A stretch of 64,000 bases of DNA. It comes from Cepaea nemoralis. Taxonomy: Eukaryota; Mollusca; Gastropoda; Stylommatophora; Helicidae. The position numbers and the translations under genes are program-made. The notes under the pieces are model-generated. The model had not been told where the DNA came from. It made no database searches and was given only the letters and a program-made list of their open reading frames with translations. The stretch spans positions 62,001 to 126,000 of the forward strand of contig JACEFZ010021378.1 of the NCBI GenBank assembly GCA_014155875.1. The letters are read 5' to 3'. Position 1 is the first letter of the stretch, and each line of letters opens with the position of its first letter. Shown in pieces: positions 46,727 to 58,815 of the stretch.

Positions 46727-47030
46727 GTCTGTTTTATTGCAGATCTTGAATCGTAGCCGTAATTCAAATATTTGGCTGGCACATGTGCATGTGCCTGATT
46801 ATGATATGAAATATGGTCGTTGGAATGTTTAACTGAGCTAAGAAACGGATGATACTGGGGTCTGTCTTTGAATCACAAGTGGATTACGGCAGTCGCTGAT
46901 GTTTGCCTTAACGCTGCAGTTATGTTTAAATCCTTGCAAGGACAAGCCGCAGTTTTATGTGTTCAGCTGCAATGACCCTCACTCGCCAAACATTTACCAT
47001 GTCTTACTTTAGTGGCTGAAAGGCAATGGC
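46727..47030 (+). repeat. Family P repeat, right part (after LINE-D)
   Basis: Palindrome GGCACATGTGCATGTGCC at 46778-46795, then CACAAGTGGATTACGGCAGTCGCTGATGTTTGCC and CGCCAAACATTTACCATG. The segment 46871-46960 has an open KWITAVADVCLNAAVMF reading, as in two inverted copies. Confidence 0.7.
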
Positions 47031-47059
47031 GAGTTTATGCTTCTGGCCATGGTTTGCAG

Positions 47060-47960
47060 TTGAATTTTCCTCACGTTGAACTGGTAGTGCATGGTTCCTT
47101 CGCCCTGTTATTGAGTTGAGTGCATGCCGCAACACAGTGAGCTGTGAATTTCGTTGGAATATGTTTACATCTGTCCGCAGTTGTTGAAGCGTGATCTGCC
47201 TATTCGGAACGATGGCGGCTTGCCTGTCGCTTGAAATTGACTACATTGCCTTTTCGGTTCACGAGTGCATTCTTCTCGGGACTCCTGGAGGTCGTTGCTG
47301 GAGCTACGGTGCTCGTGCTTTGTGCTATGTTTTCAGCGGGCCGCACTGCCGAAACGGACCGAGCCAGATGGGATAAATACTGGGGCAATGAAGTGGATTG
47401 CTGGCTCCGACCTTGACTTCACCTCCCTTGAACTGCTCAATGAGGTAGAGCCATGTGTCTGTTATTCTCCCTCCTCCAGTGTAGGTTAATTCAAGTAAGT
47501 TCCACTGGATATCCTCCAGTTGGGTCTGCTGGACACTAAAGGTGATGAACTGCTCCAAAAAACAAAAACAACGCTTCTATCAGGGACAGATGGCGCTACG
47601 GTGTTTGAGGTCATCATCACGAACGGGACGGTGTTCGTTACAAACTAGCTGAACTTCCAGATCCTGCTGGGTGTTCATACTGTCCGACATAATTACTTGA
47701 ACCCCAGAGTTGCTTGGGTGTGTATTTAATTATGTCTTGTTGCCAACTTGAGCTAGTTCGGCTACCACTGCGACAAGAGATTCTGTTGTAGTCTGAGAGC
47801 TGGTCCCCCTGTCCCTACTTCTGGAACTCCTTGTTGACTTTAAGCTGTCTCCTTCAGCTAGCACTGTGTTATGCATTACTTAATTCTGCTCTTCCACTCG
47901 CAACTGAGACCTAGTCTCCTCCTTCACACGCTGAAAAAAATATCTGCACACATAACACGG
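47060..47960 (-). repeat. Composite repeat containing an antisense SINE-1 body
   Basis: The minus strand 47030-47230 (CCATCGTTCCGAAT.., AATTCACAGCTCA, GCAAACC) matches 60915-61130 on the plus strand. In both places it is joined to an antisense, headless SINE-1 (47232-47395 and 60730-60890) at the same base. The part 47396-47960 (minus strand) gives broken frames such as QTQLEDIQWNLLELTYTGGG, which look like part of a coiled retroelement protein, but I cannot name it. Confidence 0.5.
47232..47395 (+). mobile_element. SINE-1 body without tRNA head
   Basis: TTTTCGGTTCACGAGTGCAT, then CTACGGTGCTCGTGCTTTGTG and TGGGATAAATACTGGGGCAA match 58505-58640. No A or B box, and the 3' hairpin/T run is replaced. 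Confidence 0.7.
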
Positions 47961-48569
47961 TGCTTGTCTTACTAACTGATTAATCTACGATTTGTATCCC
48001 TTGGTTAAATATTTCCCATTCTAGGTCTTGCTATTGAGTGAAAATGTATATTCATAGTTTACCGTGCGTTACTACGATCAACACGACTTTCCGTATTTAT
48101 AAAGTCACGCAGAAATAGGGTACTCAAATCTACAAGAAGCGCAATCTTGATCAAATGTGCTCGTCCTCTCCTAAAATATGCAGAAGGATGTGAGCGCTGA
48201 TGTTGGTGTTGCTAGCACATGGGAATCGTCCTTGTCTGTGATCATCGCAGCCAGCTAAAATACCCTATTCCTTATTCAAACATCAGTGATCGAGAACATG
48301 CTTCAAGAGATGTGTCAAAGTACATACACCTCCAGCTATTGCCTGCACATATGGTTAATTGCCCTAAGCTCCCATGTGCACTCAGTTTAAAGTGGGTACC
48401 AGGAAATATATCGAGAACTAACGGCAGCTGCCGTGATATTTACCATGTCACCCCTAGAGTGTCTAATGGTCTATACAATGTGAAGCTAGTATCATATGTT
48501 CAACACGCGTCTGGAAGTGTAAAGCGGGACTATTCCTTTACTTACTTTACTTGCCGTGTTAGTATCCCT
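47961..48569. other. Repeat-like spacer; 120-codon frame without motif
   Basis: The plus-strand frame 48219-48581 has no family motif and its last codons enter SINE-2. CTTCAAGAGATGTGTC occurs at 48301 and 49051, so the segment on both sides of SINE-2 has local internal repeats. Confidence 0.4.
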
Positions 48570-48580
48570 ATGGCTGTTTA

Positions 48581-48978
48581 GTTTAGTTTAGTTTAGTCGA
48601 TGGATCAACATCACGGCACACGGGCGTGACCCATAAGTGCTCAGTTCTTCTCCTAACTCAAACCTGAGTTTGGAGAAACTCACCTCAGTGCACGAACTCC
48701 GTAGCACCGGCGAGGATCCTGAAATACTTTGGGTAGATTTGTAACTCGGAATTTTGCCCGTGCAGCGCCGTTAGGCTACTCTTTTTCGATTTCCAACTGC
48801 CAAGGGATATTGTACATCCGCAATAATACACACGGGTGTCCGATCTCACTACCCATAGACCAGGGGAAATTTTATTACTAGAAGCCCACGCGAAAAATTC
48901 CCGGTCCTGACAGGGGCTTGAACCCGAGACCTCCAGCTCTCGAGGCGGACACCGTACCTCGAGACCACGCAGTCCCCC
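48581..48978 (-). mobile_element. SINE-2, complete, 11-bp TSD
   Basis: Flanked by ATGGCTGTTTA at 48570-48580 and 48979-48989. On the minus strand: a tRNA-related head with B box GGGTTCAAGCCCC (48914-48926) and a GCGTGGTCTCGAGG A-box region; a ~300-bp body; a 3' end with AGCACTTATGGGTCACGCCC and CCGTGATGTTGATCC; and a (CTAAA)n tail (plus strand TTTAG, 48578-48597). At ~398 bp it is a long SINE. Its last ~50 bp resemble the 3' end of LINE-R. Confidence 0.85.
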
Positions 48979-49313
48979 ATGGCTGTTTATATGATGTTAA
49001 TAATGGCCGTTTTCTCCATGACATTCTCACATCAGTGACTGAGATCATACTTCAAGAGATGTGTCTACGTGCACAATCCTTCAGCTATTACCTGCATTAT
49101 ATACTCGCAGTCTTTCTTCTATGTGTCGATGATAAGTGCTTTAGAAACCACAAGGCAACCATTGCATGGTGTTGAGGAGAGGTACATAGTGACAGAGAGG
49201 GACAGAAAATACAAAGAAACAGCGAAAAATATAGTGACACAGAGAAACTGCAAATTTTACAGAAAGAGGCATATAACTAGAAAGTAGAAAGTGACATGAA
49301 AACTTAAGGGACT

Positions 49314-49440
<127 letters not shown>

Positions 49441-49446
49441 AGAGAT

Positions 49447-50758
<1,312 letters not shown>

Positions 50759-50849
50759 CCAGTGATGATGCGATAGAGAGCAACAGAGATAGAATGCATG
50801 TATTTACAGTCATAAATATATTGTCAAAGACGTCACGACAGAGAGATGG

Positions 50850-51360
50850 TGACCAACAGAGAAAATATATGTGTGCTACCCGCTTACCACATTGCATTTC
50901 GACGATTGTAGTGCACATCAACATTTTAATAGTTAAATAAGTGGAAACCTGTATAATAGGAAAACAAAGATCAAGGGAGATAAAAGGAATCGATGTGTTA
51001 ACCATCAAGGGACACAAGGAATCTAATTTATTATATATTATATACATGAAGGCTGTTTAATTAAAATAGTTAGTTTATAGTGCCCATAGCATGATTTCTA
51101 GGGAAATATATAGTCCTCATGAAGAATAGCTACTAAAGTAAATTTAAATAATTGAAGTGTCTTAGATTTCCAGTATGTGGTATTATCAGATAGATACATT
51201 ATATAGAAAGTTTAATTTTACGACCGGATAATAAATCAAATGTAATATCCGCTTAATTGCATGTACATATCCATTCACTTGAATTAAAATATTTGGCTGG
51301 TACATTTTCATGTGCCTGATAATATTAAATACAATTGTAGAGATACTTCAAGGACTCGAG
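50850..51360 (+). repeat. Family P repeat, left half (short)
   Basis: CTACCCGCTT.CC.CATTGCATTTCGACGATTGTA, GTGGAAACCTGTATAATAGG, AAGGGACACAAGGAATCTAA, TTAGATTTCCAGTATGTGG and the palindrome GGTACATTTTCATGTGCC (51299-51316). Right of it the sequence departs from other copies. Confidence 0.65.
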
Positions 51361-51700
51361 AAACAGGTGACAACGAAACCCCCATATGGGCATCAATGCC
51401 TTTCAAATTAATATCAGAAATGTGGCTGATTTGGTCAAAACATTATTAATCTGAACTACCAAGGGTAATCTTGCCAAGAAATCAACAGACAGCTGAAAGA
51501 TGCTGCTGTTGACAGCGATGTCATATAAAGGATATGCAAAAAAAAACAAAACAATTATTAATCTGAGACTAGGACGGGTCCTAATTATAACTTCTTGAAC
51601 GGGGCACAGGTAAATGTAAAATGACAATTTACTTGCAGTATTGGTATATTTATGTGCATACAACATTTTTGGCTCGTACATTTACATGTGCCTGATAACG
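51361..51700. other. Spacer with an isolated palindrome
   Basis: No gene. A further TTTTTGGCTCGTACATTTAC..GTGCCTGATAACGATA palindrome-type site is at 51667-51702, so another family P end sits here. Confidence 0.5.
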
Positions 51701-51716
51701 ATACCAAATGTGATCC

Positions 51717-51822
51717 ACACACACACACACACACACACGCACGCACGCACGCACACACACGCGCGCGCGCACGCACGCGCAAAGCACGCACGCACGCACG
51801 CACACAGACAGGCAGACAGACA

Positions 51823-51867
<45 letters not shown>

Positions 51868-51870
51868 CTA
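51717..51870. repeat. AC/GCAC/CAGA/CAGG compound microsatellite
   Basis: Successive blocks of AC, ACGC, CGCG, GCAC, CAGA and about ten GCAG/CAGG units. All overlapping open frames follow the repeat. Confidence 0.95.
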
Positions 51871-52561
51871 GAGAGAACGAGCCGAACAGGAGGCCACATG
51901 CAGATCGCCGACAAAGCAATGTATAGTTTGTTGTGGTAAGCCGTTGTACTGACCTCTTGTATTTTAAAGTGCAAGGTATACACTTCAAATAATGTGCAGT
52001 AAATTTCACTGGTCACCTCTGGTATTGTGTGTACTACCTGATTTCCTCATTGCGTTATGAATATTGCAACTCGATTCGATCATTGTAATGCTTCATAGGT
52101 AAAACATGTAGACATCCGTATAATGGGGAATCGTGGTGTTAAGGGACATAAATACAAATGGTGTTTCATGCAGCAGGGGAGACAAGAAACATAGTCTGTT
52201 TGAAAATAAATAAAAATGTGTGTATTCAAATAATTAATAATAATAAAGTACAGCATGACAACTAAGTAAAGCTCTTGTTCCTATGATCAATAACTAACAC
52301 ACTTAATTCAACTAATTGCGATATCGTATTCCTTCAGTATGTGACCACAAGTGGAAAATAATATCTCAAAGGAAGTGCTGTCTATCGACGGTACAATAAA
52401 TCTCTTGCAATATCCGATTGATTATAGGTATGAGTGAAACTTGTATTTAATATTATTTGGCTGGCACATGCGCATGTGCCTCATAATCATATCACACTTG
52501 GTTGTAGAGATATGTAATGGTGAAAAGCACGTATGATGTCGATGGCCATCTTTGACACCAG

Positions 52562-54597
52562 TGTTGCCATCTCCTGTTGGTGAAAAAGCACCAAAATCGA
52601 CCCCCAAAAAGGCACCGTTTTTTGGGGAAAGTACCAAAAATTAGAAACAAGCACCAACGGTTTTTATTACAAATTTAACAAGGTAGCACAGTATAATTTA
52701 TTATTATCACTTCATATTACAATGAAGTTTATTCCAGATCCGCCAAATCCCAATCAAAACTACTCTCGAGCCAAAAAAGCACTAAACTGCAACAATATTT
52801 TTGGGGAAAGCACTAAACCAAGCACTGGCGGTATTCATTCAAAATGTTATGAATGCGCACATTATATTTTATTATTATCACTGAATATTAGAATGAAGTT
52901 TACTCCAGATCTACCAAATCCCAGTCAGACAACTTGTCTTCAGTTTCTGTAGCTATTTCCTGCTGTGTTTGCTTGTCTGCGAATGATGATGATGATGACG
53001 ACTGAAAGAACCGTGTATATGCCTCATGTGAACCAATTGTTAGTAGAATATCCTTTGGTAGTTTATAATCATGAAAGCATTTGCCATATCTTTTCATTCC
53101 ATATCTAATAGTCAAAACAGCTGTCAAACTCTTGATGCTCAGTCTGCTCCACAATTTTGATTTTATAATTCCCATGTGAATGAAAATACGCTCCACGTCC
53201 GCATTAGAATTAGGTAAAACGAGCACAGTTAAAGCTAAATCTGTGAAATCTTGGAAAGGATTTCCACCGGTGGCATCCCTGTATGAGGCTATTTCTGCCC
53301 ACAGTCCAAGTGTGGCAGAGGTCTGTGTCCACTGCTTATGATGAAGTTTTCTTCACTGGAAATCGATGCGGGTGAGAGTAGCTGCATCTTCTACAAACAT
53401 TTTAACAAGATTCAATAAACAGTGCTTGAATGTCTGTAGACATTCGCTTCCACTAAGACATGGCATGGACTGCAACACTCGAACGTTATCCGGCAAATGT
53501 AACCGCAGTTGTGTCAATAGCTCAGTTAAAAACTGTATGCACCTTCCATGAATTTCTTTCTCATCGGGAAACTTGTAGCCTGCTATTTCTTTCTCAAACT
53601 CATAACCCAGATTGGGATTAGGATCTAAATAATCTTGAATAGTATCACATTCTGTTATTTTCCCACCAGGAAGTAGTAATATGTGAACTGATAGAATCAG
53701 TGAGCTGGACAAGATCGCTGAGTAGTTTTGTTGGATCCTGTATATCTGCTTCGAATTTCTTATTCACACTTTGAACTTCTCCGAGAATATAGCTTGAGAA
53801 ATATGAGAAAATCATTGTTTTTCATGTCGCTAAACATAGTATGTAGAAGTTCTGCTGGATAACAGCTCTCGTTGAGTCTTGCTATATCAAAATGAGTTCT
53901 GAGCTCGACCCACTGTTGCAATATTCTGACAATGGTATATTGAATGGACATCCATCGTGTCTGGCTTAATTGAACAAACGTCAGCGGATGTTGTCAATCA
54001 TTATATTGAAGCAAAAAGCTCCCTATACTGTCCTTGATGAAGACTTGAGTGAGAAAACTAGTTATATGTCTCTATAATCATTGTTCCTGGGCAGACAAGC
54101 AGCTGCAGCCTGTGACACTGCCATCTGAAGGGAATGACATACACACCTAACTAGTACCAGACTGAGGAACTTCGGATTTTAATTGTGTATACACTCCATT
54201 GTCTACACCTGTCATGAAAGATGCATTGTCAGTGCCGTGTCCAACTAGTCTTTGCAACTCAAGTCCATTCTTGTTTAAGCAATCTTTTAACACATTGCAT
54301 ATTGCCTGACGCGTTGCAGTCACTCACTTAACTAAATCGTATTAAAGAGTGTTAAATTAACTTGAATATTGCGCGGTAATGTAATACGACTGTTTTACTA
54401 CCTCGCTTCAGTTCAAATTCAGCTTTTTAGTGTTCCCAATATGACTTTTAAAGTAATTTTTACCTACCAAAAAAAAAAAGCACCAAAAAGCACAAGCACA
54501 AAATTGTGAAGCACCAAATTCGCGCGGCCGCGCTAAATGCAACATTTTGGCACTAATTGTCTTGAAAAAGTACTAAATTCGGTGCGAAAAGCGCCGA
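52562..54597 (-). mobile_element. hAT transposon relic
   Basis: The left end CAGTGTTGCCATCTCC (52566) is a typical hAT TIR. The right TIR is not found, so that end is eroded or deleted. The interior encodes a broken hAT transposase on the minus strand. Both sub-terminal regions are dense in GCACCAAA-type motifs. Bases 52617-52740 and 52798-52925 are two diverged copies of a ~180-bp tandem unit (GGGGAAAG..ACCAA; TTTATTATTATCACT; GAATGAAGTTTA.TCCAGATC). Confidence 0.75.
52900..54330 (-). pseudogene. hAT transposase relic (dimerisation domain best kept)
   Basis: From the 5' side on the minus strand: GLELQRLVGHGTDNASFMTG near 54230 (catalytic-core region around the second Asp), a stop near 54150, HFDIARLNESCYPAELLH near 53890, CDTIQDYLDPNPNLGYEFEK near 53640, and the C-terminal domain LVLPNSNADVERIF near 53210 followed by KSKLWSRLSIKSLTAVLTIR. 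SNADVERxFS and NRLS-type residues are the hallmark of the hAT dimerisation region. Several stops and frame changes; inactive. The C-terminal 108-codon frame ends with an acidic ATETEDKLSDWDLVDLE tail. Confidence 0.8.
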
Positions 54598-54834
54598 CTT
54601 TTGAGGTATTCAGCTGAAATGACTCTCAGTCGCCAAACATGTAACATGTTTTACCTTAACTGACTTTCTAATGCGTGAATTTGGTGACAACACGCATTCT
54701 TGTTTTACCTCTTACTTGGTCCGTTCATGAATGTCCAGTGTGTGTTGTGTATGGAGGCTTAGAGAAACAGTCGCCTATGGTGGCAACTGTGTACGTTATG
54801 TATCTTGTAATGTATTGTTTTTAAAGCATAAAAT

Positions 54835-55816
54835 CCATCCATCCATCATGTGCCATGCCGGTAAGCGTGGGCGGTCATGTTCTGCCATCTCACTCGATCA
54901 CCAGAGTCACCAGCACCGTGTTTCTGTCTCGACCATGCCACAAGGCCAAGCCATCCAGGTACTTGCTTCTAGGTCTTCCCCTTGGTCTGTTCCCCTCGAT
55001 CTTACCAGTTGTCACCAAATTCTCCAATCCATTTCTTCTCATAACATGCCCAAAACATTTGGACTGTCTATGTCTAATTTCTCTAATCAATTTACGATCT
55101 TCATTTGTTTCTTGAAGGACTTGTTCATTGGTCTTTCTGGCTGTCCATGGTATTCTTTGCATTTTCCTCAGAAACCACATCTCTACAGCCATCAGATGTT
55201 TTTCAGCCTGACTGCTCATTGTCCACTCTTCACATCCATATAAAAGTACAGGTTCAATGTAGCATCTCAACACTCTTTTTCTCGTTTCAATTGACATCTT
55301 TTTATTGGTCAATATGTTTTTCATCTTGCTAAAGGCTACTTTTGCCATGGCGATTCTTGTTCTAATCTCTTCAAGGCATCTCCCATCAGATGTTATTACT
55401 GTTCCGAGATAATTGTACCTGCTCACTTGTTGAAGAATATTCCCATTTACTTGTATATTACATTGTGGTATTTCGTCCTTCCTAGTGACGACCATAATCT
55501 GTGTCTTTTTACAATTTAATTCTAACCCTAGTTGTTCACTGTGTGTAACAATCGCATCTACTAAATTTTGCAGGTCCTGTTCATTGTCTGCAATCAAGAC
55601 TGTATCATCTGCATATCTAATGTTATTGATGCATGGTCCCCCAATGTTGATTCCTTCCATATCTTCAATATTTCTGAAAATACTTTCACTGTACAGGGAA
55701 AACAGATCTGGAGACATTACACATCACTGTCTCACACCCCTTTTAATAGGCTGATATTGGCTTACTTCATTATCAACTCTTATGGCAGCTTGTTGTTTCC
55801 AATATATGTTTTTTAC
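54835..55816 (-). mobile_element. LINE-C, 5'-truncated, 11-bp TSD
   Basis: Flanked by AAGCATAAAAT at 54824-54834 and 55817-55827, with a GATG tail (plus strand CATCCATCCATC) at its 3' end. The empty site is present in the sister family P copy near 22370. Length 982 bp. Confidence 0.85.
54890..55740 (-). pseudogene. LINE-C RT, motif C to C-terminus (275-codon frame)
   Basis: MSPDLFSLYSESIFRN, INNIRYADDTVLIADNEQD (catalytic YADD), KTQIMVVTRKDEIPQ, YNYLGTVITSDGRCLEE, a CYIEPVLLYGCEEW region, MWFLRKMQRIPWTAR, CFGHVMRRNGLENLVTTGKIEG, RPRGRPRSKYLDGLALWHGRD. Reading is open from 55717 to a frameshift near 54900; the usual AHAYRHGT end follows in another frame. Motif A is absent through 5' truncation. 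Confidence 0.85.
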
Positions 55817-56302
55817 AAGCATAAAATAGTACGTGAATAAACAGGACCATCACATGATGTAGGTCTGAGTGCACGAAGGAATATATTACGATCATCACAT
55901 CATCATCATCATGATCATGTGACCTGCCAACTGGCGTAGCCATTCTCCGCAGATATCGGCCTTGGTGTTCTGGATCAACTTCATTCCAGAAAGGTCTCAG
56001 TTCATTTAAATAATACCAAAGACCACTAGTTGAAGAGAAGCAGGACTTGAATGGTACACACTGAAGACACATCGCCAGGTATATGGAGTAAGCAGGATAC
56101 CTCGTGGAGAGCAATGGTTAATGGTGGTTTGAATGAAGCATTTTATAGAGTTAGTTATATTTATCCGAGGGTGTCATTAAGAGACAGAGGGTGTGACAGT
56201 TGTGTCAGTGTAAAGAAAACAACTCACAGCCGGGCGATGCAGTCATGAACATTGATCGGTGTAGACTGCACAGAAAGGTGAGTGGGGGATGGGGAGTTGT
56301 AT

Positions 56303-56336
<34 letters not shown>

Positions 56337-56406
56337 ATGTGTGTGTGTATGTGTGCGTGTGTGAGCATGTGAGTTTTGTGTGTGTATGTGTGTGTGTCTG
56401 TGTGTG
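56303..56406. repeat. Interrupted (GT)n microsatellite
   Basis: GT-rich run with GCAT, ATGT, GCGT, GAGC and CTGT interruptions, equivalent to 22916-23030. Confidence 0.9.
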
Positions 56407-56586
56407 CAATGGCAAGTGGCACTGTTTACAACAAAGTAAACCTTACCATATACCACAACCAGTTAACTTCTTTGAAGGTATCTTTACAACTCATTCTGTC
56501 TGTTCACGATGTTTTCATCATTCTCACATAAAACCAGTTCCTCGCAGCTTCACACCAATTCATCTCCTATCATCTAATTGGCTATG

Positions 56587-56632
56587 ATTCGCGCTTATGG
56601 GAATATCCCGAATGCTGTGATGTCGGTTCCTA

Positions 56633-56663
<31 letters not shown>

Positions 56664-56690
56664 CAATCAAACAATCAATCAATCGCCTTC
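56587..56690 (+). mobile_element. LINE-R, extreme 3' end only
   Basis: GCGCTTATGGGAATATCCCG, then TGTGATGTCGGTTCCTAAAT and about twelve TCAA units. Only ~45 bp of LINE-R are present before the tail. The sister family P copy near 23200 lacks it, so it is an insertion of a very short, 5'-truncated copy. Confidence 0.8.
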
Positions 56691-56839
56691 GTTCACAAAT
56701 ATTTAGCTCAATATGGCTCTTATGATCCCCTTTCCATTAAATTGCATGAACATATTCCTCATCTGTCTAAATGCTGATTTTACTTCAGCTATCCTACATG
56801 TGCCGACGTCTGCGGCGAAGAGGTAACGAACGCGATTTA

Positions 56840-57262
56840 CAGTCCCACATTCATTCTTTCAGTAGCATGTCCTTTGCAGAATCTCACTCCCATAACAACC
56901 TTCCGGAAAACCTCTCGATCATAAGCAAGATGTCCCGCGTCCGATACACCTATCTGGAGATCATCCGCCACATCCTGCACCCATCTTCTCTTTGACCTTC
57001 CTCTCTCTCTATCTTCCCAGGGATATACCCCTCCATTATTGTTCTCTCCAAACTTTCGTGACGTTTCAAGTAACCACAATATTTCAATTTTCTTGTTTTA
57101 TCGCTTTTAATAGCCAACCTTCTTCAATATTCAGCTCTTTCAGCTGCATTTGTTCTTTTCTTTACTCAAGATATTCTTAGAACTCGTCTATAACATTTAT
57201 ATTCAAAGGCATTTATGCGCTGCTCAGCTTGTTTGTTATGTTAGTAGTGTGCCATTGCTTTC
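56840..57262 (-). pseudogene. LINE-E RT C-terminal fragment
   Basis: Minus-strand reading: RINAFEYKCYR near 57200, KLKYCGYLKRHESLE near 57080, then an open frame with MEGYIPG, a basic ERGRSKRRW segment, VQDVADDLQIGVSDAG and HLAYDREVFRKVV. The YxG(H)xKRH and RGRxxRRW motifs are typical of LINE RT C-termini. It interrupts family P at a place that is continuous near 23355. Confidence 0.75.
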
Positions 57263-57714
57263 TCGCCGACCGCATTCCAAATCAGCTGCAGACGATATCT
57301 AAGCAGACTGTATGTGTTGAATTGTGTGTGCGTCGGTGGTTCAGAAAACACTGGCAAACTACTAAACGTAAATTTGTGTAGTAAATTACAAACATCGAAA
57401 CTTTATGGGATTGATTGCGTTTTTCTGTATACGCCATGAAACTAACTTTAAGCATGTATTTATATTGTTATAGCTGTTACAAACTAGTTAACTACATTGA
57501 CTTGACGATGAATGTGCAGCACTGGCATATAATGCATGTACATCACGGGGTATACAATGGTTGTACAACACGTTGAATACAATGGATGTGCAGCACGTCG
57601 ACTGCAATGAATATACAGCATACGGAGGATTATGTGTTGTGCCTTTATACGTGAAGGCAGGTGTCTGAGGTCACTACTCGAGAGATCAGGTGGGCGTGTG
57701 ATATCATTAGGTAT

Positions 57715-57830
57715 CAATGGCTTTTGGAACAACTCCCTGCCATATGCAGGGATTGAACCGTGTACCGCCTGGCTCTGAGGTTGATACCGTATCGTCTCAG
57801 TCACGGCTAACTCCTTTTCCGTATACAATA
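57715..57830 (-). mobile_element. SINE-2 head fragment
   Basis: On the minus strand GCCGTGACTGAGACGATACG (A-box region) and ACGGTTCAATCCCTGC (B box) align with the head of SINE-2 at 48914-48975. The body does not follow, so the copy is truncated at the 3' side or belongs to a different SINE with a related head. Confidence 0.5.
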
Positions 57831-57904
57831 GTTTTAGTCTCGGTCTCTCCATATGTCGTTATATGTCTCGCTGAGTTAGTATATTTCTCTCTGTTTCGTT
57901 ATTA

Positions 57905-58815
57905 TATCATCATCATTCGTCAAGCCGATAAGTTAGAGCTGTCATATTACGATATCTCACGGGGTCACTAGAGTCGTGGTTCAGCTGAGTTCTTGTCTCA
58001 ACCATAGAAAGTGACCAAGCCATCCAGGTATTTACTTCTCGGCCTTCCCTTTGCTCTCTCGCCCTCAATCTTGCCAGTTGTCACCAAGTTCTTCAGTTTA
58101 TTTGATCTTATAACGTGTCCACAAAATTGTGATTGTCTGCGTCTAATATATCTAATCAGTCTTCATTTATTTCTTGTAGGACTTGGTCGTCGGTTTTTCT
58201 GTCTGTCCATTGTATTCTATGCATTGTCCACAGAAAGCACATTTTCACAGCCATCATTGTTTTCAGCTGGTATTCTCATTGTTCACGCTTCATATCCAAA
58301 ACATATACAAAAGAAGAGGTTGTATGTAGCACTGCATCAATCTTTTTCTCGTTGCAAATGAAATCATTTTATTGGTCAGTGTGTTTTCCATCTCGCAAGA
58401 GGATACCTTCGCCATGGCGTTTCTTCTTCTAATCTGTGTGGCGAAGTAGTCAAGATGTTTGACTCGGGCTCCGAAGTTTGTGGGTTCGATTCCGGGCCGC
58501 GTCCTTCGGTTCACGAGTGACATTTTTTGGAGACTCATGTGGGACGTCGCTAGAGCTACGGAGTTCGTGCTTTGTGCGAAGCTTTCCACGCTGCGGAAAT
58601 AGACTGATCCATATGGGATAAGAACCCGGTGCAATAAAGTCGACCCTGTGGACTTTTATGCGACTTTTTTATGGTATGTCTGTTTCGGGATAATTTTACC
58701 GATTCACTTTTTTAAGAATATTACTATTTACTTATATATTACACTTGGTATTTCAGTCTTCCTAGTGACGACACTAATCTGTGTCATCTTACAATTTATT
58801 TCTAACATTAGCTGT
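57905..58815 (-). pseudogene. LINE-C RT C-terminal relic, split by SINE-1
   Basis: Minus-strand LINE-C codons at 57905-58435 (AHAY..GT end at ~57920, VTTGKIEG near 58075, FGHV-like near 58110, CYIQPLLLY region near 58300) and 58671-58815 (VTTRKTEIPS, LEINCKMTQI). Removal of the SINE leaves the LINE collinear apart from ~20 missing bases. Confidence 0.7.
58436..58670 (+). mobile_element. SINE-1, best full copy
   Basis: A box TGGCGAAGTAGTCAAG (58439-58454) and a perfect B box GGTTCGATTCC (58483-58493), 30 bp apart, mark a tRNA-derived pol III promoter. The body (GCTAGAGCTACGGAGTTCGT, TTTGTGCGAAGCTTTCC) is shared with 8436-8685, 47232-47395 and 60730-60890. The 3' end has AAAGTCGACCCTGTGGACTTT, able to pair as a small hairpin, and a T6 run that could terminate pol III. 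No clear TSD. Confidence 0.8.

Larger units (their letters stand above)
51960..57480 (+). repeat. Family P repeat, long copy 2 with four insertions
   Basis: Collinear with 21476-23600 in blocks 51960-52561, 54598-54834, 55817-56586, 56690-56850 and 57266-57480. The gaps are a hAT relic, a LINE-C, a LINE-R 3' end and a LINE-E fragment. The palindrome here is perfect (GGCACATGCGCATGTGCC, 52463-52480). At the hAT the ~70 bp of the unit that code for the KWITAVADVC segment are deleted. Confidence 0.75.

Noticed and set aside
58436..58505. Possible functional tRNA gene
   Set aside because: Good A and B boxes, but the sequence continues into the SINE-1 body and no complete cloverleaf with acceptor stem was found.
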